Source of the DNA: DASUMF01 sp040510575
Lineage (GTDB): Bacteria > Actinomycetota > Acidimicrobiia > IMCC26256 > DASPTH01
Assembly (NCBI GenBank): GCA_040510575.1
Contig: JBEVIU010000105.1
Span: 1 to 10,956, forward strand
Reading direction: 5' to 3'
DNA: 10,956 nt
Part shown: positions 1-5,676 of the stretch, piece after piece
Layout: every line of letters begins with the position of its first letter
How positions within the stretch are numbered: the first letter of the stretch is position 1
Made by a program: the position numbers and the translations under genes
Notes under the pieces: model-generated
What the model was told of the DNA's origin: nothing
Seen by the model: only the letters and a program-made list of their open reading frames with translations
Database searches by the model: none

Positions 1-17
1 AGAGCTGAAGGTCACCA

Positions 18-392
18 ATGACGCACGGCACTGGCCCCAGAACCGGCTTCCATTCGGTGACACCGCGGATCGTGGTCGAAGACGTCACGGCGCAGGTCGC
101 GTTTCTTCGTGACGTCTTCGACGCGCGGGGCGATGTCGCAGAAGGCCGCCCAGCCGAGATCCTCGTCGGCGACTCGCTGATCATGGTCACCGCCGCGACT
201 GAGCGCGATCGCTTCCCCGGGTTTCTCTACGTGTACGTGGACGATGCAGACGCCCGTTACGAGAAGGCGCTGCGCGCCGGCGCCACGAGCTTGGAACCTC
301 CACTCGACACGCCGTACGGGGATCGTCGGGCGATGGTGCGCGACCCGCATGGCAACATCTTCCAGATTGCTCATCAAGGACCGCGACGCTGA
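18..392 (+). CDS. VOC (glyoxalase/bleomycin-resistance fold) family protein
   Basis: This is a 124-residue single-domain protein of the vicinal oxygen chelate superfamily, PhnB-like in pattern. The N-terminal strand (HSVTPRIVVEDV, residues 12-23) leads into a helix containing FLRDVF. The C-terminal half holds a YVYVDD strand (71-76), a helix (ARYEKALRAGA), and the signature DPHGNIFQIA at 109-118, which corresponds to the usual DPxGN end of VOC domains. The length fits one VOC domain, which normally works as a dimer. An SD-like GAAGG at 7-11 sits 6 nt before the ATG and supports the start. The substrate cannot be inferred. Known members include dioxygenases, isomerases and antibiotic-binding proteins, and many have no known role. 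The next gene starts 36 nt downstream on the same strand, so the two may be co-transcribed. Confidence 0.9.
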   Translation: MTHGTGPRTGFHSVTPRIVVEDVTAQVAFLRDVFDARGDVAEGRPAEILVGDSLIMVTAATERDRFPGFLYVYVDDADARYEKALRAGATSLEPPLDTPYGDRRAMVRDPHGNIFQIAHQGPRR

Positions 393-428
393 CAGGACCG
401 CGACGCGGGCTCGAGGAAAGGCGACTCC

Positions 429-710
429 ATGGCACCGATCGACGACGACCTCCAGTTGCTCACCCGCGACGAGCTCGTCACGGAGGTGCAGCGGCTCCGC
501 GAGGGGATCCGACGCCATCGAGACAGCACCGGCCAAGAGCTCTGCTGGCACCATCCGCAGCTGTGGAGCCTCCTGCCCGACGCCTCGGATCCGTTGCCGG
601 ACGTTCCTGAGTGGCCGCAGTTCCTGCGCGGTTGCGTCCGCTACCGCGAATCGCTGGACGAACAGGTCCCGCAGGCACCCCGCATCGACGCCGAGTACGA
701 GGGCGCGTGA
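429..710 (+). CDS. conserved small protein of unknown function
   Basis: This 93-residue soluble protein has no signal peptide or membrane segment. It opens with an acidic and leucine-rich helix (LLTRDELVTEVQRLREGIRR, residues 9-28). A compact central segment with SxGxxLCWHHPxLWSLLPD spacing follows, rich in Trp, His and Pro. The end is acidic. I recognise the overall pattern as one that recurs in bacterial hypothetical proteins, but I know of no assigned function. The Cys-Trp-His-His cluster (residues 39-42) is the most distinctive part and could bind metal or sit in a buried core; that is speculation. A purine-rich SD (GAGGAAAGG, 413-421) ending 7 nt before the ATG supports this start. Its codon use resembles that of its neighbours. 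Confidence 0.8.
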   Translation: MAPIDDDLQLLTRDELVTEVQRLREGIRRHRDSTGQELCWHHPQLWSLLPDASDPLPDVPEWPQFLRGCVRYRESLDEQVPQAPRIDAEYEGA

Positions 711-741
711 CACGGACGGTCAGGGCTCGCGTCCGACCATG

Positions 742-747
742 CAGAAT
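742..747 (+). promoter_or_regulatory. possible weak -10 for the DMP19-like gene
   Basis: CAGAAT lies 6 nt before the ATG at 754, matching four of six bases of the TATAAT consensus. No SD precedes either candidate ATG (739 or 754). If real, it would give a leaderless mRNA starting near 754. No good -35 is visible. This is the weakest member of the window-wide set. Confidence 0.25.
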
Positions 748-753
748 GTGTGG

Positions 754-1254
754 ATGGCTGACACATCCGACGACGACTTCCGCGTCGCCGTCTCGAACAG
801 CGATGGTGAGCGGCTCGCATGGGATGCCGTCGATCGAATCTGGTTCACCCTCTCGACGCCGTACGAGCCCGATGCGCGACTGGCAACGCTGACCCCGGGT
901 CAGCGCGCCGTGTACTCACTGCTCTGGACGTACAGCGAGATCGGAAACGGCGGTCTTCACCAGTACTTCTTCAACTCGACCGGCTACTTGCTGCCCGAAG
1001 CAATTGCTGGCGCGGAGCTATTGGACCAACCCGAACTCGCGCGTGAGCTCCGCAACGCAGCCGCGCTTTTCGGCGATCCGTATGCGCGCGACCGCGACGA
1101 GCGTGCTGCGGTGCTGCAACGCCTCCCCGATCCGGACGACCCCTTCTGGGATGGCCTTGACGACGTGGTGTACCCGCTCCTCGAGCGCCTCGCGGATCAT
1201 GAGCTGAGCAGATACATCACGCAGAACCCGGAGGAGTTCTTCCTTCCGTCGTGA
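754..1254 (+). CDS. DMP19 / DUF4375 family protein
   Basis: This 166-residue protein resembles the DMP19 C-terminal family (formerly DUF4375). The core runs from TPGQRAVYSLLWTYSEIGNGGLHQYF onward, and the hallmark is the NGGLHQYFFNSTG stretch, where the family usually has NGGxxQxxxNxxG. Helices with AIAGAELL and the acidic segment RLPDPDDPFWDGLDDVVY follow. Established knowledge: the Neisseria member is a dimeric acidic DNA mimic that binds a transcription factor, but most homologues have no tested role, so function here should not be inferred from it. The reading frame stays open upstream to 244, but that part is antisense-like sequence overlapping the two previous genes. ATG 754 was chosen over ATG 739 (171 aa), as neither has a clear SD. 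The 3' end overlaps the convergent TetR gene by 38 nt. Confidence 0.8.
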   Translation: MADTSDDDFRVAVSNSDGERLAWDAVDRIWFTLSTPYEPDARLATLTPGQRAVYSLLWTYSEIGNGGLHQYFFNSTGYLLPEAIAGAELLDQPELARELRNAAALFGDPYARDRDERAAVLQRLPDPDDPFWDGLDDVVYPLLERLADHELSRYITQNPEEFFLPS

Positions 1255-1852
1255 GCTGGCCGGCCATGGCTGAACGAAGCATGGCGCGCGCGGACCAGCG
1301 CATCAGTTCTCGCGCATCGTCGCGGGACAGGCCGCCGATGTCGGTGAGCCACACGAGCGCTTCGATCCCCGTTGCGCTTCGCACCGCTAGGGCGAGTCGG
1401 TGTCGTTCGGCCGCTGACATCTTGTCGCCGAGCGGCTCGAGCGCCTCCTCGATCCACGCGATGGCCCGACCCTGTCGCAGCGGGAGCTCCGCTCGCTCGG
1501 CCGGCGTCGCTTCGAGGGAGAGGCGAAGCATCGTGCGCTGCTGCGCCTCGGTCTCGACGATCATCCGCGTGAACGCCTCGACCACCAGATCCAGTCGGGT
1601 CGCCACATCGGCCGGCGCGTCGGCCGGCAACATGGAGGTCGCCGTCGTCTCGGGATGCGCAGCAGCGAGCAGCGCGCGCTGGTTCGGGAAGTACCGGTAG
1701 GCCGTGGTGCGCGAGATCCCCGCCATCTCCGCGGCGACCTCGACCGTCGGCGTCTCGCCATTCGACACCAACTCCCGGGCCGCAGCAACGAGCGCGTCCC
1801 TCGTGCGTCGCTTCTGCTGAACCCGGCCGTTGAGCTCGTATGGCATTGACAT
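1217..1852 (-). CDS. TetR/AcrR family transcriptional regulator
   Basis: This 211-residue one-component repressor has a typical length for the family. The N-terminal domain has TRDALVAAARELVSNGE (about 17-33), followed by the helix-turn-helix VEVAAEMAGISRTTAYRYFP (about 37-56). Here AGISRTTAYRYF is the recognition-helix signature of TetR proteins. The remaining residues form the alpha-helical ligand-binding and dimerisation domain, whose ligand cannot be read from sequence. The gene is divergent from the cupin gene, and its ATG overlaps the cupin -35 hexamer. It therefore probably represses the cupin and itself through the intergenic palindrome. No SD precedes the start; a TACCAT hexamer 7 nt upstream suggests a leaderless mRNA. 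A second in-frame ATG two codons later is an alternative start. The 3' end overlaps the DMP19-like gene. Confidence 0.93.
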   Translation of the reverse strand: MSMPYELNGRVQQKRRTRDALVAAARELVSNGETPTVEVAAEMAGISRTTAYRYFPNQRALLAAAHPETTATSMLPADAPADVATRLDLVVEAFTRMIVETEAQQRTMLRLSLEATPAERAELPLRQGRAIAWIEEALEPLGDKMSAAERHRLALAVRSATGIEALVWLTDIGGLSRDDARELMRWSARAMLRSAMAGQLTTEGRTPPGSA

Positions 1853-1874
1853 CCGGCTGATGGTACCGTACGTT
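1846..1874 (+). promoter_or_regulatory. promoter of the cupin gene
   Basis: A perfect -35 hexamer TTGACA (1846-1851) is followed after exactly 17 bp by TACGTT (1869-1874), a TAnnnT-type -10. Transcription would start near 1881 and give a leader of about 33 nt carrying the AGGAG SD at 1903-1907. The -35 overlaps the first codons of the divergent TetR gene. Confidence 0.7.
1860..1865 (-). promoter_or_regulatory. -10 hexamer of the tetR-like gene (leaderless)
   Basis: Read on the minus strand this is TACCAT, seven nucleotides before the TetR ATG. No SD intervenes, so the transcript probably begins at or next to the start codon. It lies inside the candidate operator, which suggests autoregulation. 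Confidence 0.45.
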
Positions 1875-1885
1875 CATCATGGTAC
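1860..1885. promoter_or_regulatory. candidate TetR operator with ATGGTAC repeats
   Basis: Two copies of ATGGTAC lie 19 bp apart (1860-1866 and 1879-1885). The first copy is the left half of an imperfect 15-bp palindrome, ATGGTAC-C-GTACGTT (1860-1874), with five of seven arm positions complementary. GTACC (1863-1867) and GGTAC (1881-1885) also form an inverted pair 13 bp apart. The site covers the cupin -10 and the putative TetR -10, so a bound dimer would block both promoters. Assignment to this TetR is inferred from position. Confidence 0.55.
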
Positions 1886-1913
1886 TGAGATCCCACGAAG
1901 CCAGGAGCACACC

Positions 1914-2396
1914 ATGGCCACTCCCGTTCCGATCGTCCGAGCGAGCGGCGAAGGCGACAAGCAGGCCTTCCTCGGCGGAGGCCTCCACACCTGGAAGCTC
2001 ATGACCGAAGACACCGACGGGTCGTTCTTCCTGTTCGAGGATGTCATGTCGCAGGGCAAGACCACGCCGCTGCACCGCCACGCCGACGCCGACGAGACCA
2101 CGTACGTCCTCGACGGCGAGATCGTCGTCAACGTCGACGGACAGGAGAGCCACCTGGGAGCAGGTGCAGTGTCGTTCGTGCCGCGCGGCATCGCGCACGC
2201 GTTCCTCGTGGTGTCCAACGAGGCGCGGCTCTTGACATTCCAGAGCCCGGGGAGCGGCCAAGCCTTCTACCGCGGCGCGAGCGAGCCCACGACGGGCGAC
2301 CGCTCCGACGTCGTCGACATCGCGCGCCTCCAGGCGTCCGCGCAGGAGAATGGCGGCGTCGAACTCCTCGGCCCGCCCCCGTTCGCCTCGCTCTAG
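1914..2396 (+). CDS. single-domain cupin protein
   Basis: This 160-residue cytoplasmic protein has one conserved cupin beta-barrel. Motif 1 is seen as PLHRHADADETTYVLDGE, with metal ligands His54, His56 and Glu61. Motif 2 is VPRGIAHAFLV with His95. The full 3-His/1-Glu set suggests a bound divalent metal. The overall pattern resembles small quercetin-dioxygenase-like cupins that commonly sit beside TetR genes in actinomycetes. The reaction and substrate are unknown; it could be a dioxygenase, an isomerase or a binding protein. The frame is open back to 1830, but the start at 1914 is set by AGGAG (1903-1907), 6 nt upstream, and by the downstream position of the promoter. Expression is probably derepressed when the divergent TetR binds its ligand. 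The stop codon shares the CTAG at 2393-2396 with the convergent gene. Confidence 0.93.
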   Translation: MATPVPIVRASGEGDKQAFLGGGLHTWKLMTEDTDGSFFLFEDVMSQGKTTPLHRHADADETTYVLDGEIVVNVDGQESHLGAGAVSFVPRGIAHAFLVVSNEARLLTFQSPGSGQAFYRGASEPTTGDRSDVVDIARLQASAQENGGVELLGPPPFASL

Positions 2397-3037
2397 GCAC
2401 CCGGGACCGGATCCGCACCCATCCAGCTCGGTCCGCCGACGCCGAACGCGGGCAGGCAGGTCGCCAACGCGACGATCGTCGTCCGCCATGCGGCATCGGT
2501 CGTCGCGTGGTCGACCCAGATCTCGGTCATCACGTTGAGCTCGGAGCGCGCCGTGATCGTCGCCAGCTCGACCCCCGCGTCGGTGTGCACCTCGAAGCGT
2601 CGCTCGCCACGCGCCCTCCGCTCGATCAGCACGCCGTCCCCGACGGTCACCGTCTGTATCCCGATGCGGAGCCGGGACCAGATCGATCGTGCCCGGGCAC
2701 GCGCGATCGCGAGCAGCGCGCCGTCGTCACCCACCAACTCGTGCTGTGCTCGACACCGCGTGCCCATGGGCGTGATCATCCATGGCAGGTACGGCCGTCG
2801 AAGCAGGGTGAGGACGGGCCGGCCGTCGGCATCGAGGATGGTCGTGGTCGTCACGACGTGTCCGTCGGTGCGATCACGACGCGCCGGCGTCGAGGCTCGA
2901 AACGTCCCGAGCGTCTCCCCGTCCGGCGTCCGGTACTCGCCGTGATCGAAGGCGTTCGGGATCACGGGTGCAGTGCCGACGACCGCCAAGGCCGGCGCCG
3001 CCAACAGTGCCCACGCTCCTGCTGCGCTCGCGCTCAC
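2393..3037 (-). CDS. uncharacterised protein, possible tubby-like/LURP-one-type beta fold
   Basis: This is a 214-residue protein that I do not recognise with confidence. It starts with a hydrophobic, Ala-rich stretch (residues 5-26) that could be a signal anchor, or could be upstream sequence if the real start is the in-frame GTG at residue 25. The rest alternates short beta-prone strands with turns of the form DADGxP, GDDGALLA and TDAGVELATI. This periodicity recalls LURP-one/scramblase-like tubby barrels. A second hydrophobic patch (TTIVALATCLPAFGVGG) lies near the C-terminus. The chosen GTG start is only 4 nt past the stop of the SpoIIAA-like gene, which suggests translational coupling; no SD is seen. 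The 3' end overlaps the cupin stop by 4 nt. The fold suggestion is inference only, and the start is uncertain. Confidence 0.65.
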   Translation of the reverse strand: MSASAAGAWALLAAPALAVVGTAPVIPNAFDHGEYRTPDGETLGTFRASTPARRDRTDGHVVTTTTILDADGRPVLTLLRRPYLPWMITPMGTRCRAQHELVGDDGALLAIARARARSIWSRLRIGIQTVTVGDGVLIERRARGERRFEVHTDAGVELATITARSELNVMTEIWVDHATTDAAWRTTIVALATCLPAFGVGGPSWMGADPVPGA

Positions 3038-3041
3038 ACGC

Positions 3042-3398
3042 TCAGCCGGCGAGCCACGCGACCGCGTCGGCGCGTTCGGCGAGCGTGAAGTGCTTCACCT
3101 TGCCCGGCGTCATCCAGCCGAACATCGACGTCATGTGCCGCATCCACTCGACGTCGGTCACGAGCGCGATGCGCTTCCACGCGCCGAGGTGCTCGACACC
3201 CATCGTGAGGTCCTGCCAGAGGGCTCCACCGGTGAGCCCGTCGAAGTCGGTGATCACGATGAGGCACCGCACATCCCCCTGCGCAGCGGCTCGTTCGATG
3301 GCCGGGAGGAGCACATCCCGGTAGTCCTCCGCTTGGAGCTTGCCCGAGGCCTCGAAGCCGATCACGCCAGCGGGCAGGTCGGTCAATTCCTTCATCAT
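3042..3398 (-). CDS. SpoIIAA-like (STAS/SEC14-type fold) protein
   Basis: This 118-residue protein matches the SpoIIAA-like family (PF11964 type). An opening strand LPAGVIGFEASGKLQAEDY (residues 8-26) leads into a helix with LLPAIERAAAQ. A buried strand RCLIVITDFDGLTGG (44-58) follows, then a helix with WQDLT, the KRIALVTDVEWMRHM segment (75-89) and a last helix ADAVAWLAG. Family members are small single domains of unknown biochemical role and should not be equated with sporulation anti-anti-sigma factors. The frame is open back to 3629, but that part is antisense to the neighbouring plus-strand gene. The family pattern begins at the paired ATGs 3398/3395. A TATCGT hexamer 7 nt upstream and the lack of an SD suggest a leaderless mRNA. 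The next gene follows after 4 nt. Confidence 0.85.
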   Translation of the reverse strand: MMKELTDLPAGVIGFEASGKLQAEDYRDVLLPAIERAAAQGDVRCLIVITDFDGLTGGALWQDLTMGVEHLGAWKRIALVTDVEWMRHMTSMFGWMTPGKVKHFTLAERADAVAWLAG

Positions 3399-3405
3399 GC
3401 GATCG

Positions 3406-3411
3406 ACGATA
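3406..3411 (-). promoter_or_regulatory. -10 hexamer of the SpoIIAA-like gene (leaderless)
   Basis: On the minus strand this reads TATCGT, seven nucleotides before the ATG at 3398. No SD and no clear -35 are visible. The 46-bp region 3399-3444 also holds the promoter of the divergent plus-strand gene. Confidence 0.5.
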
Positions 3412-3432
3412 TCGAAGCTCCGTGAGCCGGAG

Positions 3433-3438
3433 TACCGT
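3433..3438 (+). promoter_or_regulatory. -10 hexamer of the CX4R-loop gene (leaderless)
   Basis: TACCGT stands six nucleotides before the ATG at 3445, with no SD between. Its placement mirrors the divergent hexamer at 3406-3411. No convincing -35 is seen. Confidence 0.5.
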
Positions 3439-3444
3439 GCGCGC

Positions 3445-3897
3445 ATGAGCGACTTCGAGGTTCCCACCGACATCACGTTCAACCGCGGGCCGATCGCCGA
3501 CCCCGAGGAGTTCGCGCGGGACGCCGACGCGGCGTCGTGGCTCTTCCTGTGCGGCGAGGAGTTCGCGGCGATGGACGGCGGCATGTCGTACGCACAGGTC
3601 GAGTCGGCCGTCCCGAGATCGGAGAACATCGTGTCGGATCCCCCGCGCGTGTTCGATCTCGATCTCGTCCGTCAGAACCTGGCTGCCGTCGACCGTCTCC
3701 CCCGCCCGACGCTCGTCACGTGCCGCGCCGGGCCGCGTTCGTCGGCCGTGGTGTACCTCTACGCGGGCTTGCAGGCGGGCGCGTCCGCCGACGACGTGCT
3801 GGCGCGCGCCGATGCCGACGGCGCGCCGTTCGCCGGGTCCGAGGAGCTCCGCGCACTCGTCACCGAAGGACTCGAGACACTGTCGCGGGAGCCCTGA
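3445..3897 (+). CDS. BLH/DUF442-like phosphatase-fold protein
   Basis: This 150-residue protein contains a P-loop-like motif, TLVTCRAGPRSSAVVYLYAG (residues 89-108), with Cys93 and Arg98. The CRxGxRS form, a CX4R loop, is the pattern of the beta-lactamase-hydrolase-like (DUF442) phosphatase-fold domain and resembles the CX5R loop of tyrosine phosphatases. Before it, RVFDLDLVRQNLAAVDRL fits the helix that precedes the active strand in that family. The first 60 residues are less typical, and a second Cys lies at 36. In known BLH proteins the Cys takes part in phosphatase-like or persulfide/sulfur-transfer chemistry; which applies here is unknown. The frame is open from 3340, but ATG 3445 is preferred because a TACCGT hexamer lies 6 nt upstream and the divergent promoter region precedes it. 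A 61-nt gap, 3898-3958, separates it from the convergent gene. Confidence 0.65.
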   Translation: MSDFEVPTDITFNRGPIADPEEFARDADAASWLFLCGEEFAAMDGGMSYAQVESAVPRSENIVSDPPRVFDLDLVRQNLAAVDRLPRPTLVTCRAGPRSSAVVYLYAGLQAGASADDVLARADADGAPFAGSEELRALVTEGLETLSREP

Positions 3898-3958
3898 CGG
3901 CGACGGCGATCGCGATTGACGACAGCTCCCCGATGGCCTGGCTCAACGCTCCTGTGCG

Positions 3959-4324
3959 TTACGCAGTCGGCTCAGGTGTGGGGAGTGGCTCGACGCCGAT
4001 GGCGCGGAGATTGTCGGGCGAGTACCCGGCGTCGTCGCCGTAGTAGCCGAAGAGATGCTCGATCGTCGCGACGACCTTGGGTTCGAGTGCGCCCCACGCC
4101 TCCGCGGACGCGCTGACCGAGGCAGAGCTCGAGTACACCGTGACCGAGTCGGCGCCGAGGTCGAACAGCCGACGCGCGAGCACGTCGGGGGCGCGACCAC
4201 GCTTCACGTCTTCCACCGACGCGTACCGCTCGATGGCCATGCCCGTGATCGAGCGGTTGAAGCTGAAGATGCGCACCGACGGTGACACGCCCTCGGTCAC
4301 CGACACCGTGATGTGCTGGCCCAT
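3959..4324 (-). CDS. conserved hypothetical protein, faint Nfu N-terminal-like pattern
   Basis: This soluble 121-residue protein has a strong strand-helix-strand core: VRIFSFNRSITGMAIERY (17-34), then APDVLARRLFDLGADSVTVYSSSASVSA (45-72). The part LARRLFDLGADSVTVY resembles the LxxxLFxIxGVxxV element of Nfu/NifU N-terminal domains in spacing. No cysteines are present, so it cannot itself be an Fe-S scaffold of the C-terminal NifU type. A helix with TIEHLFGYYGDDAGY (88-101) and a Pro-rich tail complete it. I believe the pattern recurs in actinomycetes but know of no assigned function. It is the last gene of the minus-strand run and follows the DinB-fold gene by 19 nt. A TAGCTT hexamer 8 nt before the ATG and the lack of an SD hint at its own leaderless promoter. 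Confidence 0.75.
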   Translation of the reverse strand: MGQHITVSVTEGVSPSVRIFSFNRSITGMAIERYASVEDVKRGRAPDVLARRLFDLGADSVTVYSSSASVSASAEAWGALEPKVVATIEHLFGYYGDDAGYSPDNLRAIGVEPLPTPEPTA

Positions 4325-4332
4325 GGGTGCAG

Positions 4333-4338
4333 AAGCTA
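4333..4338 (-). promoter_or_regulatory. possible -10 of the 121-aa gene (leaderless)
   Basis: TAGCTT on the minus strand lies eight nucleotides before the ATG at 4324, inside the 19-nt gap after the upstream gene's stop. The lack of an SD agrees with leaderless initiation from an internal promoter. Confidence 0.35.
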
Positions 4339-4343
4339 CCGGG

Positions 4344-4913
4344 TCATGCGTCGCGGCCGAGGATTGCGAGCACCTTCGTCTGCAGCGGGGCGTCGTCAGG
4401 AACCGCCTTCATCGTGCCGAACGCGCCGCTCGGCGCAAGCTGGTCGATCTGGGGCTCGGCGACGGCCCACACGGCCTCGACCAGCTCGGGCTCGAGGGTC
4501 GTGTCCTGACCCGTCGACTTGGCGATGTCCCAACCGTGGATCACCACGTCGATGAGTCGATGGCCGCAGTACACGGAGCCGGGAACCGGACCGTACGATA
4601 CCGCGCACGGTCGCTCCATCGCGTCGGGCTCGCGGAAGATCGCGGCGGCCACGAGCGCGGAGTCGTCGTACGCGCGCGTCGGATCGGTGCCGAGCACGTC
4701 GGCGTCGAGCGCGGTGCCGACCTCCTCGATCGTCTTGCCACCGGCGAGCTCGTACGCCCAGTAGTTGCCCGTGACGACGTGGTTCACGAGCTCACGCACC
4801 GTCCACTCGTCGCACACGGAGATGGTCGCCCACTGGTCGTCCGCGACGCCGGCGACGTAGCGATGGGTCGCGTCGAGTGCCCGTGCGTGAACTTCCGGAA
4901 GGTCGACGTCCAT
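4344..4913 (-). CDS. TIGR03086-type DinB-fold metal-binding protein
   Basis: This 189-residue four-helix-bundle protein belongs to the mycothiol-dependent maleylpyruvate isomerase/DinB-like group. Features typical of TIGR03086 are the N-terminal CDEWTVRELVNHVVTGN (34-50), the second motif HRLIDVVIHGWDIAKSTG (118-135), and the C-terminal KVLAILGRDA. His45, His118 and His126, with Asp122 between the last two, are the expected metal-site region. Members are widespread in actinomycetes and some use mycothiol as thiol cofactor; the reaction of this one is unknown. A clear SD, GGAGG (minus strand, 4920-4924), lies 6 nt before the ATG, unlike the leaderless neighbours. It sits 43 nt downstream of rnhB and could be read through from it. 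Disruption is not apparent and the length is normal. Confidence 0.88.
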   Translation of the reverse strand: MDVDLPEVHARALDATHRYVAGVADDQWATISVCDEWTVRELVNHVVTGNYWAYELAGGKTIEEVGTALDADVLGTDPTRAYDDSALVAAAIFREPDAMERPCAVSYGPVPGSVYCGHRLIDVVIHGWDIAKSTGQDTTLEPELVEAVWAVAEPQIDQLAPSGAFGTMKAVPDDAPLQTKVLAILGRDA

Positions 4914-4956
4914 GGCATACCTCCGTTGACGCGAGGCCTATGACACGCAACCGACG

Positions 4957-5640
4957 CTAGACGAACAAGCGCCCCGGCGCCGGTGGTACACCGCGCCAGC
5001 AGAGGTGCTCCATGAAGATCCAGGAGCGCCGGTGGATCGCACTCGGGCCGTAGCCCGCGAGCGCAGCCTTGTGCGCCGGCGCGGGATAGCCGACGTTCGA
5101 CTCGAAGTCGTACATCGGATAGTGCTCGGCGGCGTCGGCCATCATGTGGTCGCGGGTCACCTTCGCCACGCACGACGCCGCAGCGACCGCGAGGCACGAC
5201 GCGTCACCCTTGATCACCGTGGTGACGCGGTCGGGCATGCGGAGGTAGTCGTGGTTGCCGTCGAGCACGATGCGGTCGGGCACCACGCCCTGGGCTTCGA
5301 GCTCGGCCAACGCGCGGAGCGCGGCGGTGCGAAGTGCCGCGGTCATGCCGAGCTCGTCGCACTCCTCGTGCGAGGCGTGGCCGATGCCCACGGCCGCAGC
5401 CCACCCGCGCACCGCGACCGCTGCTCGTTCGCGCTCCGAACGGGTGAGCTGCTTCGAATCGCGCACGTTGCGCACGTGCTCCGGCGCGGGGACCACCGCA
5501 CCGACCGTGACCGGGCCTGCCCACGCGCCACGCCCGACCTCGTCGATCCCGCAGACCACGCGGTCACCGGCCGCCCAGAGCTTCCGCTCGAGCCGCAGCG
5601 TCGGGGAGCGTCTGGTGGACGGGGACGACTTGGCGCTCAC
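4957..5640 (-). CDS. rnhB: ribonuclease HII
   Basis: This 227-residue endonuclease cuts the RNA strand of RNA-DNA hybrids and removes single misincorporated ribonucleotides from DNA in the cytoplasm. All four catalytic acidic residues are visible: Asp33 and Glu34 in GIDEVGRGAWAGP, Asp127 in VLDGNHDYL, and Asp146 in VIKGDASC. The substrate-contacting DSKQL (61-65), the ASCVAKVTRDHMM helix (156-167) and the GYPAPAHKAAL segment (184-194) are also as in the family. The length is normal. The start is GTG at 5640, with no SD but a TAGGTT hexamer 7 nt upstream, consistent with a leaderless mRNA. The setting differs from the rplS-lepB-rnhB arrangement common in actinomycetes: here it stands between a HAD phosphatase gene and a DinB-fold gene. 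Confidence 0.97.
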   Translation of the reverse strand: MSAKSSPSTRRSPTLRLERKLWAAGDRVVCGIDEVGRGAWAGPVTVGAVVPAPEHVRNVRDSKQLTRSERERAAVAVRGWAAAVGIGHASHEECDELGMTAALRTAALRALAELEAQGVVPDRIVLDGNHDYLRMPDRVTTVIKGDASCLAVAAASCVAKVTRDHMMADAAEHYPMYDFESNVGYPAPAHKAALAGYGPSAIHRRSWIFMEHLCWRGVPPAPGRLFV

Positions 5641-5647
5641 GACGGCG

Positions 5648-5653
5648 AACCTA
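5648..5653 (-). promoter_or_regulatory. -10 hexamer of rnhB (leaderless)
   Basis: TAGGTT on the minus strand stands seven nucleotides before the GTG of rnhB, within the 36-nt gap after the HAD gene. It supports the GTG start, for which no SD exists. Confidence 0.5.
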
Positions 5654-5676
5654 CCAAGCCCACCCGCGGGCGACCG

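Noticed and set aside
244..753. N-terminal extension of the DMP19-like frame
   Set aside because: The upstream part overlaps two SD-preceded genes in another frame and has Arg/Ser/Thr-rich shadow composition; the family domain begins after 754.
1197..2489. A 430-codon minus-strand open frame spanning the TetR and cupin genes
   Set aside because: It covers both real genes in a wrong frame and crosses their promoter region; no domain is visible.
3399..3629. N-terminal extension of the SpoIIAA-like frame
   Set aside because: It lies antisense to the BLH-like gene and lacks family similarity; the domain begins at the paired ATGs at 3398/3395.
3945..3960. Small hairpin AACGC-tcctgt-GCGTT as a terminator between convergent genes
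   Set aside because: The stem is only five pairs, it reaches into a stop codon, and no T-run follows on either strand, so chance is likely.
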